Shown piece after piece: positions 15,093 to 22,428 of a stretch of 32,685 nt of DNA. Under the pieces are notes generated by a model. It made no database searches. It saw nothing but the letters and a program-made list of their open reading frames with translations, and was not told where the DNA came from. A program made the translations under genes and the position numbers. Source of the stretch: Fragilaria radians (Eukaryota > Bacillariophyta > Fragilariophyceae > Fragilariales > Fragilariaceae); contig CAAAJI010000543.1 of the NCBI GenBank assembly GCA_900642245.1, forward strand, positions 1 through 32,685, in the 5' to 3' direction. Each line of letters opens with the position of its first letter. Positions within the stretch are counted from its first letter, which is position 1.

Positions 15093-15266
15093 ATGAAGAG
15101 GCCTGACTCTCTCATGCGCGCCGTCATTCGCCCTAAGCTGGATTGCCTGGGTCCATGCTTGGAACGAGCCTTTCCGATTGACGGCCATCAATTCGACGCA
15201 CTCTTGAGCGCAATCGACGACGCCGACAGTTCCTGGCAATGCGAGCATGAAACAGATAGCCGTTAG
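15093..15266 (+). CDS. Small hypothetical protein (57 aa)
   Basis: A 57-codon frame from ATG 15093 to TAG 15264-15266, with an alternative in-frame ATG at 15114. The segment CLERAFPIDGHQFDALLSAI, followed by several Asp, reads like a compact amphipathic helical protein, a pattern I have seen in small uncharacterised sphingomonad proteins. Third codon positions are mostly G or C. An overlapping minus-strand frame (15069-15269) with a hydrophobic N-terminus competes for the same DNA, but has no ribosome binding site. The AGAGG near 15097 is 12 nt before the second ATG, so initiation evidence is weak. The 109 bp from 15267 to 15375 hold only the palindrome AGCGCGAA-TG-TTCGCGCT at 15278-15295. 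Confidence 0.45.
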   Translation: MKRPDSLMRAVIRPKLDCLGPCLERAFPIDGHQFDALLSAIDDADSSWQCEHETDSR

Positions 15267-15277
15267 CACGAACTGTT

Positions 15278-15295
15278 AGCGCGAATGTTCGCGCT
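15278..15295. repeat. Perfect 18-bp palindrome
   Basis: AGCGCGAA at 15278-15285 and TTCGCGCT at 15288-15295 are exact inverted complements around TG. It lies 12 nt after the small ORF ending at 15266. It could be a hairpin ending that transcript (no T-run follows) or a protein-binding site. Confidence 0.5.
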
Positions 15296-15375
15296 CAGGG
15301 TGAGATGCGGCCTTTTCATTGTCGCCGCCGATACCATCACGAAATGTGGAGTGCGCGCCGCGGCGGCACGCAATT

Positions 15376-15558
15376 CTACCTCGGCGTAACAATATGAAGG
15401 AGCGGCCGGATGCGTCCATTACCCCGCGATAGACTGTCATATTCATCCGCCATCCGGGAATGGATTTCTTTGCTTTTCAGATTTGTCGCGGCCTCGCTCA
15501 GAAGACGCTCCTCCTCGGCGCGCGCGGCAAAATATCCCGGATCATTTTCATTAAACAT
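15376..15558 (-). CDS. Small conserved hypothetical protein (60 aa)
   Basis: 60 residues from ATG 15558, chosen because a strong AGGAGGAG ribosome site lies 6 nt upstream. The protein is charged and helical (FNENDPGYFAARAEEERLL; HSRMADEYDSLSR), with the R-A-x-x-E-x-x-L ... H-x-x-M-A-x-x-Y pattern of small proteins found next to stress or regulatory genes in many alphaproteobacteria. Function is unknown. It diverges from the DUF6894 gene over a 136-bp region containing palindrome site 3. Confidence 0.7.
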   Translation of the reverse strand: MFNENDPGYFAARAEEERLLSEAATNLKSKEIHSRMADEYDSLSRGNGRIRPLLHIVTPR

Positions 15559-15609
15559 TTCAAGCTCCTCCTGTTGCAAAGGGGCTAGGCGGAGTCGAAC
15601 AGCGCGGCT

Positions 15610-15623
15610 TTAACCTAAATTAG
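15610..15623. promoter_or_regulatory. Candidate Crp/Fnr-type operator, site 3
   Basis: TTAAC-CTAA-ATTAG, one mismatch per half from the perfect site at 15064. It sits between two divergent small genes, 52 nt from the start at 15558 and 72 nt from that at 15695, a position suited to controlling both. Confidence 0.45.
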
Positions 15624-15694
15624 TCTGCAGAAGTTTCAGGCTTACATATGTGGGTGCCTTGAAACCTGCCGTGGTGGATGACGTTAAGCTGGAA

Positions 15695-15949
15695 ATGCCG
15701 CGATACTTCTTCGATCTTTACAACGACATGATAGCCTTGGATGACGAAGGCCGCCAACAGCCCGGCCTAGACACCGCCCAAGCAACTGCATTGCAGGAGG
15801 CTCGCGAGATGATCGAGGCAAGCGTGCATGAACACGGTAAGCTCGATCTCCACCACCGCATTGAAGTCCGCGATGAAGCGGGAGCCGTCGTATACACCGT
15901 CCATTCTGAGGATGCCGTGCGAGTGATGCGGGATGGTCAACCGGTCTAG
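15695..15949 (+). CDS. DUF6894 small protein
   Basis: 84 residues from ATG 15695 (MPRYFFDLYND), the usual DUF6894 opening; the frame is open 15 codons further upstream but family sequence starts here. It then has an acidic turn (LDDEGRQQPGL), an Ala/Glu-rich helix (TALQEAREMIEASV) and a beta pair (HRIEVRDEAGAVVYTV). Paralogous to the gene at 3656. Function unknown. The Shine-Dalgarno is poor. Confidence 0.75.
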   Translation: MPRYFFDLYNDMIALDDEGRQQPGLDTAQATALQEAREMIEASVHEHGKLDLHHRIEVRDEAGAVVYTVHSEDAVRVMRDGQPV

Positions 15950-16053
15950 GCCGCCGTTGCGTCGTTTTGACAATATCCGGCATGCCATGAGCGGTTGGCC
16001 GAGAGCTGAGCGCGACGGTTGAATTCAAATTGTTGAGTACGTCTGATCCAAGG

Positions 16054-17013
16054 TCATGGCCGCTTAGCGATGAAGGCTCCGATGGCCTGATGGGGCTTCT
16101 CGTCTCCGGGGTAGATAAAGGGCAAGGCCCAGGCGCCAATCGTTTCCTGTGCGTTCGGCCCGGTAAATCTACCGAGGAAGTAGTTGCTGCCAGCCACGGA
16201 TGACACGAATTTGCCGGAGTAGGTCGTGCTCCCGGACGAATAAACAGTGTCGGTAAAGGCGAACGAGCCTAGGTCGGTGTACCCCATTCCTTCATTGATG
16301 ATGACGTTCATCGACCCGCCAAGCGACCCCTTGGCGAAGTCGAAGTTTAGCTCAACGCTGCCTTCCACCCCCGCGGGGAACGATCCGCCATACAGGCCGT
16401 CCGGAAACATGATGTCGGCTGTGCCCGAGATAATACCAGGGAAAGATGCTGAGCCGCTGACGGGTGTCGCTCCGGCAGGGGTCGGAGTGCCGAATGCAGC
16501 ATGGCCGAATGGCGCGGCAGCCGTAAGATTCGTGCCCCAAATGCCTATCTCGGAATAAAGATAACCTTTGTCGCGCGACTTGGAAATTATCAGATAAGCC
16601 TCGTTCTGAGGCACCGCTGCGGGCTGGAAATAGTGGTTGTCTGACGTGGGATTGCTGAGGCCTTTATAGTGGACCAACCGATCCCAAGCGGCCCCGGGCA
16701 GTTCGATCTCGTAATAGCCGCCGGCGTTGTATCGAACGTGCAACTGAGCGGCATCGGCACTCGAGATGGACGTCAAACGCGCGTCGGCAGTCACCAAGGG
16801 CGATGCGCTTGCCACACCTACTGTCACATATTCGCCGGCAACTGGGTTTGGAAAGATTGTCACGGGCCCCGTCGGCGTTGGCGTTGGTGTCGGTGTCGGT
16901 GTAGAAACCAAATCAGAGCCGCCGCCCCCGCCGCCGCCGCCGCCGCCGCCGCACGCGGCCAAACTGATCATTGCTCCAGCCAGCAGAATCGTTCGTGTGA
17001 GTGAACTGCGCAT
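16054..17013 (-). CDS. TbpB-like surface lipoprotein (beta-barrel, polyglycine tether)
   Basis: 319 residues. The signal peptide ends in lipobox SLAAC, so Cys21 is lipidated. Eleven glycines (22-32) follow, then a linker of five Thr-Pro repeats. Residues about 50-180 are a beta-rich domain. The C-terminal part has the transferrin-binding-protein beta-barrel signature: SGSASFPGIISGTADI, LYGGSFPAG, ELNFDFAKGSLGGSM, then FLGRFTGPNAQETIGAWALPF, ending IGAFIAKRP. Lipoproteins of this class (TbpB, fHbp, NHBA, hemophilin-like) are moved to the cell surface by Slam proteins, and one is encoded at 20969. The gene diverges from a TonB-dependent receptor with a shared operator. It probably captures a ligand and hands it to the receptor; the ligand (iron protein, heme, other) is unknown. 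Confidence 0.8.
   Translation of the reverse strand: MRSSLTRTILLAGAMISLAACGGGGGGGGGGGSDLVSTPTPTPTPTPTGPVTIFPNPVAGEYVTVGVASASPLVTADARLTSISSADAAQLHVRYNAGGYYEIELPGAAWDRLVHYKGLSNPTSDNHYFQPAAVPQNEAYLIISKSRDKGYLYSEIGIWGTNLTAAAPFGHAAFGTPTPAGATPVSGSASFPGIISGTADIMFPDGLYGGSFPAGVEGSVELNFDFAKGSLGGSMNVIINEGMGYTDLGSFAFTDTVYSSGSTTYSGKFVSSVAGSNYFLGRFTGPNAQETIGAWALPFIYPGDEKPHQAIGAFIAKRP
16871..16950. repeat. In-frame microsatellites in the lipoprotein tether
   Basis: 16918-16950 is eleven consecutive glycine codons, almost all GGC on the coding strand. About 16871-16902 is a 6-nt repeat encoding Thr-Pro five times. Both can change length by slippage in whole codons, altering tether length without breaking the frame. 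Confidence 0.7.
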
Positions 17014-17059
17014 AACGGGTCCCCTTCTCTGTGGGGCGTAGCGCTAGAAAGGGCCTGGT

Positions 17060-17110
17060 GGATGTGCGATGATCATTAGCTGACGAAGTGCTGATGATCT
17101 GCCGAATGTG
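17060..17110 (+). promoter_or_regulatory. Shared 51-bp operator, site A
   Basis: Begins GGATGTGCGATGATCA, has GACGAAGT in the middle and ends TGATGATCTGCCGAATGTG. It is 45/51 identical, without gaps, to site B at 20771-20821 on the other strand. It lies between the divergent lipoprotein (first codon base 47 nt from the site edge) and TonB-receptor (72 nt) genes. Two direct ATGATC half-sites 25 nt apart fit binding by an OmpR/CadC-type winged-helix protein. Confidence 0.75.
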
Positions 17111-17181
17111 ACACCGGGGGAAGAGCAAAGCGGGCAAGAGCCAGGCCCTCGGTAGTCACCTGCGTATCAAAGAGGGGTTGC

Positions 17182-19227
17182 ATGTTCGCCTTTCTATTCA
17201 GTCTTGCGCCGCCAGACCTGGAGCTCACGAAAAGTGACCGATCACCTGCGGCAGCGACACAGGCGCAGCCTGAAATCCTCGTCACCGGGGAACGGGTGCC
17301 GCGGTCCCTTCGTGAGACCCCGTCGAGCGTCGAGGTCTTCACCGCCCCGATGCTGGAGGTCCGCCCCGGGGACGACCGGCTGGATGATCTTCTTGGACAA
17401 GTCCCCAATGTGCAGCCAGGCGGAGGCAATAGCGGACCTACCATTCGGGGCCAGGACAGCACCGGCGTATTGCAGGACCTGCCCGCTTTCCTTGGCGGCA
17501 CGCGGCCGCGGGTCACATTGCAGGTCGACGGGCGCCCGGTCGGCTTCAATGAATTTATCTTCGGTGTCGCGCCCTTGTGGGACGTGCAGCAGGTCGAAGT
17601 GTTCCGAACTCCGCAAAGTACGACCCAGGGGCGCAATTCCATTGCCGGGGCAATTTTCATTTCCACCAAGGATCCGACCTATGAGCCGACGGCAAGTGCG
17701 CGACTGATCGTCGGGAGTCGATCCCGCCGTCAGGTGTCGGCGGCCGTTTCAGGCCCCTTGATCGCGGATCAGCTGGCGTTTCGGGTATCGGGCGATCTTC
17801 GTCGCGGGCGGCCAACGAGCAAAATCACGGACTCGATGCCGGGCGGCAACCCGAACCGTGACCATTATGCGCTCGTTCGATTCAAGCTGCTGGCCGAGCC
17901 GCACTTCCTTCCCGATGCTCGGATCGAAGCCAGTTATGCCCGCACGGACTCGGAGATGCCGATGATCGTCGGGGTCCGGCCACCGTTCGAGGCAAGACGC
18001 GACCGACTGGCGAGTTACGGTGTCTTCGAGACCAAGGTCGACGCGCTCACCGCGCGGTTTGAGGCACGCCTGACGGGGGCACTGACCACCGCCACCACGA
18101 TCACCCATGGCAACACCCAGATCAAGCGGTTCGCGCCAGTCGGCCTCGGCCAGACCGAGAGCCGCATCAAGGACGGTTCGCTGGAGTCGATCCTAAACTG
18201 GCGGCCGGACGGACCTGTCACAATTGTCGGCGGCGTGCACGCGCTGAAATCCTCACTCGATCAGTTCATCAATCTTTCGGCGGTGATCGGCCTTGGCAAC
18301 TTTACCGACCGGCAACGCAGCCTCGGCCTGTTCGGCGAGGCGACGGTGCGTCCCCTGCCCAGGATCACGCTGGTTGCCGGCGTTCGTTTCCAGCGCGACC
18401 GGCAGGATCGACAGGGTCAGCTTGCCAGGCCCGGCTATTCGGCACCGATCGACTTCGACCAGGCGTTCGAGGCGTGGCTTCCGAAGGTATCACTGGCTTA
18501 TGCAGTAAGCAGTGATGTGACGATCGGGGTGCTTGCCCGGCGCGCCTATAATCCGGGGGGGACGACGCTCAACCTCGTTACCGGGGGAGAGGAATGGTTC
18601 GATGCGGAATCGCTTTGGTCGACGGAACTGTTTGCGCGCGGCGTCTATGCCGGAGGGCGGCTGCGGCTGTCGGCCAATCTGTTCAACACCCGCTTTCGCA
18701 ACGCGCAGCGGGCGCGCTCCCGGTTGTACATCGTCCCCGGCGGCGGGACTGCGACCTGGGCGGAAATCCGCAATGTCCCGAAGGCCCAGAGCTACGGGCT
18801 CGAAGCATCGGCTCAATGGCAAGTAATCCGGGAGTTTGGCATTCGTGCCGCGCTCGGGTGGCTCGAAACGAAAATCACCGACGCCGGCATTTCAAACCCG
18901 GACATTGCCGGCAGGGAATTCCAGCGTTCGCCCAAATTCAGCCTGTCGGCGTCCGCCGACTGGCAGCCGATCGAGAAGCTCAGGCTGGGCGGCTCGATCC
19001 GCCATCATACTGGCTATTTCAGCGATGATGCCAACACGCCGGCTCGAAAGATCGACGCCGCGACGATGGTGGACGCGCGCGGTGCATTCGAGGCCGGGCC
19101 GGTCACCCTGTTCGCCTATGCACGCAACCTGCTCGACGAATTTGCGCTTACCAATCTCTATTCGCCGACTTTTGGGACGGCAGCCAATCCCCGCGAATTT
19201 GGCGTCGGGATGGAGGCGAAATTCTAG
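17182..19227 (+). CDS. TonB-dependent outer-membrane receptor
   Basis: 681 residues, within but at the short end of the family. The N-terminus MFAFLFSLAPP is an unusually short signal-like stretch. A TonB-box-like EILVTGERV (about 31-39) is followed by the plug domain (PSSVEVFTAP; LLGQVPNVQPGGGNSGPTIRG; QVEVFRTPQSTTQGRNSIAGAIFIST). The remainder is a 22-strand-type beta barrel ending in the usual C-terminal Phe (FGVGMEAKF). No N-terminal signalling domain is present, so it is not a FecA-type transducer. Ligand unknown. It diverges from the TbpB-like lipoprotein, giving a two-component receptor like TbpA/TbpB. Its stop overlaps that of the convergent regulator gene by 4 bp. The ATG has GAGGGG upstream. 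Confidence 0.9.
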   Translation: MFAFLFSLAPPDLELTKSDRSPAAATQAQPEILVTGERVPRSLRETPSSVEVFTAPMLEVRPGDDRLDDLLGQVPNVQPGGGNSGPTIRGQDSTGVLQDLPAFLGGTRPRVTLQVDGRPVGFNEFIFGVAPLWDVQQVEVFRTPQSTTQGRNSIAGAIFISTKDPTYEPTASARLIVGSRSRRQVSAAVSGPLIADQLAFRVSGDLRRGRPTSKITDSMPGGNPNRDHYALVRFKLLAEPHFLPDARIEASYARTDSEMPMIVGVRPPFEARRDRLASYGVFETKVDALTARFEARLTGALTTATTITHGNTQIKRFAPVGLGQTESRIKDGSLESILNWRPDGPVTIVGGVHALKSSLDQFINLSAVIGLGNFTDRQRSLGLFGEATVRPLPRITLVAGVRFQRDRQDRQGQLARPGYSAPIDFDQAFEAWLPKVSLAYAVSSDVTIGVLARRAYNPGGTTLNLVTGGEEWFDAESLWSTELFARGVYAGGRLRLSANLFNTRFRNAQRARSRLYIVPGGGTATWAEIRNVPKAQSYGLEASAQWQVIREFGIRAALGWLETKITDAGISNPDIAGREFQRSPKFSLSASADWQPIEKLRLGGSIRHHTGYFSDDANTPARKIDAATMVDARGAFEAGPVTLFAYARNLLDEFALTNLYSPTFGTAANPREFGVGMEAKF

Positions 19228-20747
19228 GTGCGCTGCGTCATGAAGCGCGGCTTGACCCCCCGGGATGCCCAGTAGCGGGTGAGCCCCATCGCCTCGCAGA
19301 AGTCAGCGAACCGCCGATCGACGTGAAGCGAGCGCATCGGCGGCGTGAAGAGCCACTGGGTCGCCCGCCAACCGGCGTTACTGGTAAATGTGCGGGAGTC
19401 GTCGGAGCGGCGTTGAATGATGGTTCCGCGGGCAAGCAGAACCCCGTTGATGACCTCGAACGCCGCATCCACCTGGCCGAGGGCCGACAGGGTCATCGCG
19501 CCGTACGCTGCCAAACCGGGGCCGTCGCGCGCGGCGGCAAGGATCGAATTCCGCGCGGCCATGATCGTCGCAGGCGTACGGTCATGAAGCGCGGAAAGCG
19601 ACAGGCGCCAGGTCGCAATCGCTCCCGGCGTAAGGGTCTTCGGTCGCACCTTCTCATCATTGAGGATCTCGAGCGCTGCATTGGTCCGGCCGGTATAAGC
19701 ATAAATCAGGAAGCGCGCGTTCCACACCCAGGGATGGTGCGGCCAGAGTTGCATCTGCCGATCGATCGTCGCGTCGGCGCGGTGGATGTCACCGAAAATC
19801 CAGTGCTTGAGCGCCTTTCGAAACTGATGGCCGGGGGCGACCGGGTCGATCGTGATCGCACGCTCGTTCCAGTCCCAGGACTCCTGGTCGAGGCCGGACG
19901 CCTGGAGCAGCGCGACCAGTCGGGACATGGCGAAGGTGTTGCGCGGATTGGTCGCCAAGACTTTCCTTAGATTCCGATCGGTCTCGAGCCAGTCACGCAA
20001 GCTGTTGTTGATCATGTAGCGGGCAAGAAGTGCATTCGACTCGCGGGGATCGAGCTTGAGCGCTGCTCTCATGGCATCCTCGCTCGCGGCAAGGGCCGCA
20101 GGCGACGATGGGGGGTCGTCGGCAATGTTCGCCTGCGCATAGGCAAGCAGTCCCCACGCCCGGGCGTTCCGGGGCTCGATCCCGATTGCCTGACGAAGCA
20201 ATGCCGATGCCGCCGCGCTCGCCCCGGGCTGTCCATAGCGAAGGATCTGATCGGCACGATCGACCGTCGATGTCGCGCGCGAGTGGGGGCGCGTGGCAAT
20301 GTAGCGCCACCCGGCAAAGCCGGCGACCGCGGTCGCGGCAAGACCGCCGACCACCAGCCGACGCGACGGCCTATCTTCAGGAACCGCGCCGGAGAGGCCA
20401 GGCGACGCCTCCTCGAACAGTCTCCCACTCAGCATATAGCCGGTGCGGGGGATGGTTTCGATCTTGCAGAGGCCGGGCGAGGTATCGTCGAGGGCCTTGC
20501 GCACCTTGGCGACTGCCCGGTTGAGGCTGTCGTCGCCGACCGCCGTGCCTGCCCAGATTTCGTCGAACAGGGTCTTCCTGGTCACCACCCGGCCGTGACC
20601 GTCGATCAGCAACAGCAGGACTTGCATGATCTGTGGCTCGACGCTGGCCTGGCCGCCAGGGCCGACCAGTTGGCGGCGTGACGGGCTGATTGCCAGCGGC
20701 CCGATGGTGAAGTCGGCCCGGACTGCCAAGTCAGAAAGTTTTTGCAC
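19224..20747 (-). CDS. CadC/ToxR-like transmembrane regulator with TPR-type C-terminal domain
   Basis: 507 residues from GTG 20747. Residues about 12-108 are an OmpR-type winged helix (LVGPGGQASVEPQIMQVLLLL; VTRKTLFDEIWAG; DDSLNRAVAKVRKAL; IETIPRTGYML). One transmembrane segment follows at about 131-150 (LVVGGLAATAVAGFAGWRYI). The rest is an all-helical TPR-like region (ARAWGLLAYAQANIADD; AMRAALKLDPRESNALLARY; TFAMSRLVALLQASG) predicted to be periplasmic. This is the CadC layout: DNA binding inside, sensing outside, no phosphorylation. It sits between the receptor and the Slam gene, and site B lies 24 nt upstream of its own start, suggesting autoregulation and control of the cluster. The inducing signal is unknown. 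Confidence 0.85.
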   Translation of the reverse strand: MQKLSDLAVRADFTIGPLAISPSRRQLVGPGGQASVEPQIMQVLLLLIDGHGRVVTRKTLFDEIWAGTAVGDDSLNRAVAKVRKALDDTSPGLCKIETIPRTGYMLSGRLFEEASPGLSGAVPEDRPSRRLVVGGLAATAVAGFAGWRYIATRPHSRATSTVDRADQILRYGQPGASAAASALLRQAIGIEPRNARAWGLLAYAQANIADDPPSSPAALAASEDAMRAALKLDPRESNALLARYMINNSLRDWLETDRNLRKVLATNPRNTFAMSRLVALLQASGLDQESWDWNERAITIDPVAPGHQFRKALKHWIFGDIHRADATIDRQMQLWPHHPWVWNARFLIYAYTGRTNAALEILNDEKVRPKTLTPGAIATWRLSLSALHDRTPATIMAARNSILAAARDGPGLAAYGAMTLSALGQVDAAFEVINGVLLARGTIIQRRSDDSRTFTSNAGWRATQWLFTPPMRSLHVDRRFADFCEAMGLTRYWASRGVKPRFMTQRT

Positions 20748-20770
20748 GCGCTGGTTGTCCCCCGGCGACC

Positions 20771-20821
20771 CACGTTCGGCAGATCATCATAACTTCGTCG
20801 GCTGTTGATCATCGCACATCC
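20771..20821 (-). promoter_or_regulatory. Shared 51-bp operator, site B
   Basis: On the minus strand this matches site A at 45 of 51 positions without gaps. The regulator starts 24 nt from one end. On the other side the leader ORF starts with exactly the same 46-nt gap that separates site A from the lipoprotein start. Homology continues into that gap (CAGGC-N2-TTTCTA in both), so a promoter as well as an operator is conserved. Confidence 0.75.
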
Positions 20822-20867
20822 GGCAGGCGGTTTCTACCAGTCTGGGCGACACAACGGGGAGGCGGAT

Positions 20868-20978
20868 ATGCCGAAGCGCAACATTCGTTCGATGATTGGT
20901 ATCGCCGCTGCGGCGGGCCTGGCGGCGCAAACACCCGGAAAGCTGTATGGCGTATGGGTCGGTAGGAAGTGCTGTTGA
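20868..20978 (+). CDS. 36-residue leader ORF upstream of and overlapping the Slam gene
   Basis: ATG 20868 has a strong ribosome site, GGGGAGG at 20856-20862, 5 nt away, and the frame ends at TGA 20976-20978, overlapping the start region of the Slam gene by about 10 nt. The product begins MPKRNIRSMIGIAAAAGLAA, like a signal peptide, and ends in two cysteines. The layout relative to site B copies that of the TbpB-like lipoprotein relative to site A, and the hydrophobic part aligns with its signal peptide but has Gln where the lipidated Cys would be. It may be a translational-coupling leader or the stump of a duplicated lipoprotein gene. Confidence 0.55.
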   Translation: MPKRNIRSMIGIAAAAGLAAQTPGKLYGVWVGRKCC

Positions 20979-22312
20979 GCGTGGCCCATCCGTCCCGCAA
21001 TCGGGCTGCGCTGCTTGCCCTGGCCTTAATCACCGCTGGGCCTGCCGCGGCCGACCCTGGCGGCGCTCCGGCCAGGAAGTCGATTGTCGCGAGTGCCGGC
21101 GACGTATTGCAGATGGCCGACTCGCTGGCCAAGGCCGGTCAAGCGGACCAGGCACGATCGCTGCTCGAGATGTTGGCGCAGGATCCGGACCCCAAAGTGC
21201 GCGCCGAAGCACAGTTCCGCCAGGCACGGCTGCTTGGGGCGACCGGCAATCACCAGGCGGCGGCGCTTCTGATGCGCCGAATCCTCGACCAGAATCCGGA
21301 CGCAGCGCCAGTTCGCCTGGAACTGGCGTCGCTGCTCTACAAGCTGGGCGAGGAGGAGAGCGCATTGCGCCAGTTACGCGCGCTCCGTTCGGCGGACCTC
21401 CCGCTCGGCGTCGCCCGGTTCGTCGACCGGCTTTCGGCATCGCTCCAGGCGACGAAGCCATTCGGAGTCCAGATCGAACTGGCGATGGCCCCCGATTCCA
21501 ACATCAACCGCGCCTCCAGGTCCGACACGCTTGGAACCGTGTTCGGCGATTTCACGCTCGATCAAGAGGCCAAGTCGGGAGTTGGCGCAGCGCTTCGAAC
21601 GATGGCGCAGGTGCGCCGCCCGGTCGCCAAGAATCTCATCGCGGTGGCGCGGGCCAGCAGCGAAGCCAATCTGTATCGCGACAAGGATTTCAACGACATC
21701 GCGCTCGACCTGTCGGCCGGCCCGGAATGGCACCTCGGGCGAACGCGACTGACGGCGGAAGGCGGGGTTAACCAGCAATGGTTCGGGATGAAGCCGTACC
21801 AGCGCAGCCTCCGCGTGGCCGGGAGCGCGACCCAGGCTATCGGCGGCGTCGGGCAGGCGCGGGTCGACCTGGCCGCGCGGTGGACCGACAACAGGTTCAA
21901 CGATCTGCAGGACGGGCGAGGATTGACCGCCCGCATGCGGTACGAGCGTGCCTTGTCCCCGCAGCTGCTGGTGTCCGCCTTTGCCGGCTTCGACCGCTTC
22001 AAGGCGAAGGATGACGCCTATTCGACGCGCTCATGGAGCGCCGGCCTAACAGCCTACCGCGAAGTCGGCCGAATGACCGTGACAGCCGGAGCCGAGATCG
22101 GGCGATTGACTGCAGACGACCGGCTGGCGCTCCTTCCCGACGCGCGCGAGGACAAGTTCACGCGTTTCCATATCGGCACCGTCTTTCGTCAGCTTACCGT
22201 CGCCGGTTTCGCGCCGATGAGCCGGCTTGTCATCGAGCGGAACAAGAGCAGCGTGGAATTCTACGATTTCCAGCGCACGCGCACGGAGTTCGGGATTAGC
22301 CGAGCCTTCTGA
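20969..22312 (+). CDS. Slam-family surface lipoprotein assembly modulator (DUF560)
   Basis: 447 residues. GTG 20969 is the longest start; TTG 20975 and GTG 20981 are alternatives, AGGA at 20964 being the likely ribosome site. A signal peptide (LLALALITAGPAAA) is followed by TPR-like helices at about 40-150 (ADSLAKAGQADQARSLLEML; LASLLYKLGEEESALRQL). Then comes a beta barrel opening with IELAMAPDSNINRAS, the typical start of the Slam/DUF560 barrel, with NQQWFG inside and a terminal Phe (FGISRAF). Slam proteins sit in the outer membrane and flip specific lipoproteins or hemophores to the surface. The likely client is the TbpB-like lipoprotein at 16054, the only one with the right fold here. Confidence 0.85.
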   Translation: MLLSVAHPSRNRAALLALALITAGPAAADPGGAPARKSIVASAGDVLQMADSLAKAGQADQARSLLEMLAQDPDPKVRAEAQFRQARLLGATGNHQAAALLMRRILDQNPDAAPVRLELASLLYKLGEEESALRQLRALRSADLPLGVARFVDRLSASLQATKPFGVQIELAMAPDSNINRASRSDTLGTVFGDFTLDQEAKSGVGAALRTMAQVRRPVAKNLIAVARASSEANLYRDKDFNDIALDLSAGPEWHLGRTRLTAEGGVNQQWFGMKPYQRSLRVAGSATQAIGGVGQARVDLAARWTDNRFNDLQDGRGLTARMRYERALSPQLLVSAFAGFDRFKAKDDAYSTRSWSAGLTAYREVGRMTVTAGAEIGRLTADDRLALLPDAREDKFTRFHIGTVFRQLTVAGFAPMSRLVIERNKSSVEFYDFQRTRTEFGISRAF

Positions 22313-22336
22313 GACCCCGGATTTATCGTTCAATTT

Positions 22337-22370
22337 CCACATCATCGGCACTTGATCAGCACTTCATCAT
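22337..22370 (-). promoter_or_regulatory. Partial shared operator, site C
   Basis: The minus strand reads GATGAAGTGCTGATCAAG then TGCCGATGATGTGG. Over the 24 positions equivalent to GACGAAGTGCTGATGATC-TGCCGA of site A about 20 match. It begins 61 nt upstream of the propeller gene. The left half of the full site (GGATGTGCGATGATCA) is not evident. Confidence 0.5.
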
Positions 22371-22428
22371 TCAAAGCACCGTTCGGCGCACGTAGCTCCC
22401 GGATCACCAGATCAATGGGGAGGAAAGA

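Noticed and set aside
15069..15269. 66-codon minus-strand ORF with a hydrophobic start
   Set aside because: GTG start without Shine-Dalgarno; the plus-strand 57-codon frame in the same DNA looks more like a protein. Not fully excluded.
16918..16950. GC-rich trinucleotide run considered as a CRISPR-like or tandem array
   Set aside because: It is a simple polyglycine codon run inside a lipoprotein gene, with no spacers.
17182..19227. FecA-type signal-transducing receptor
   Set aside because: There is no N-terminal secretin/TonB signalling domain and no adjacent ECF sigma/anti-sigma pair; regulation more likely goes through the CadC-like protein.
22046..22351. Minus-strand ORF covering the end of the Slam gene and site C
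   Set aside because: Antisense to the conserved Slam barrel end; no ribosome site.
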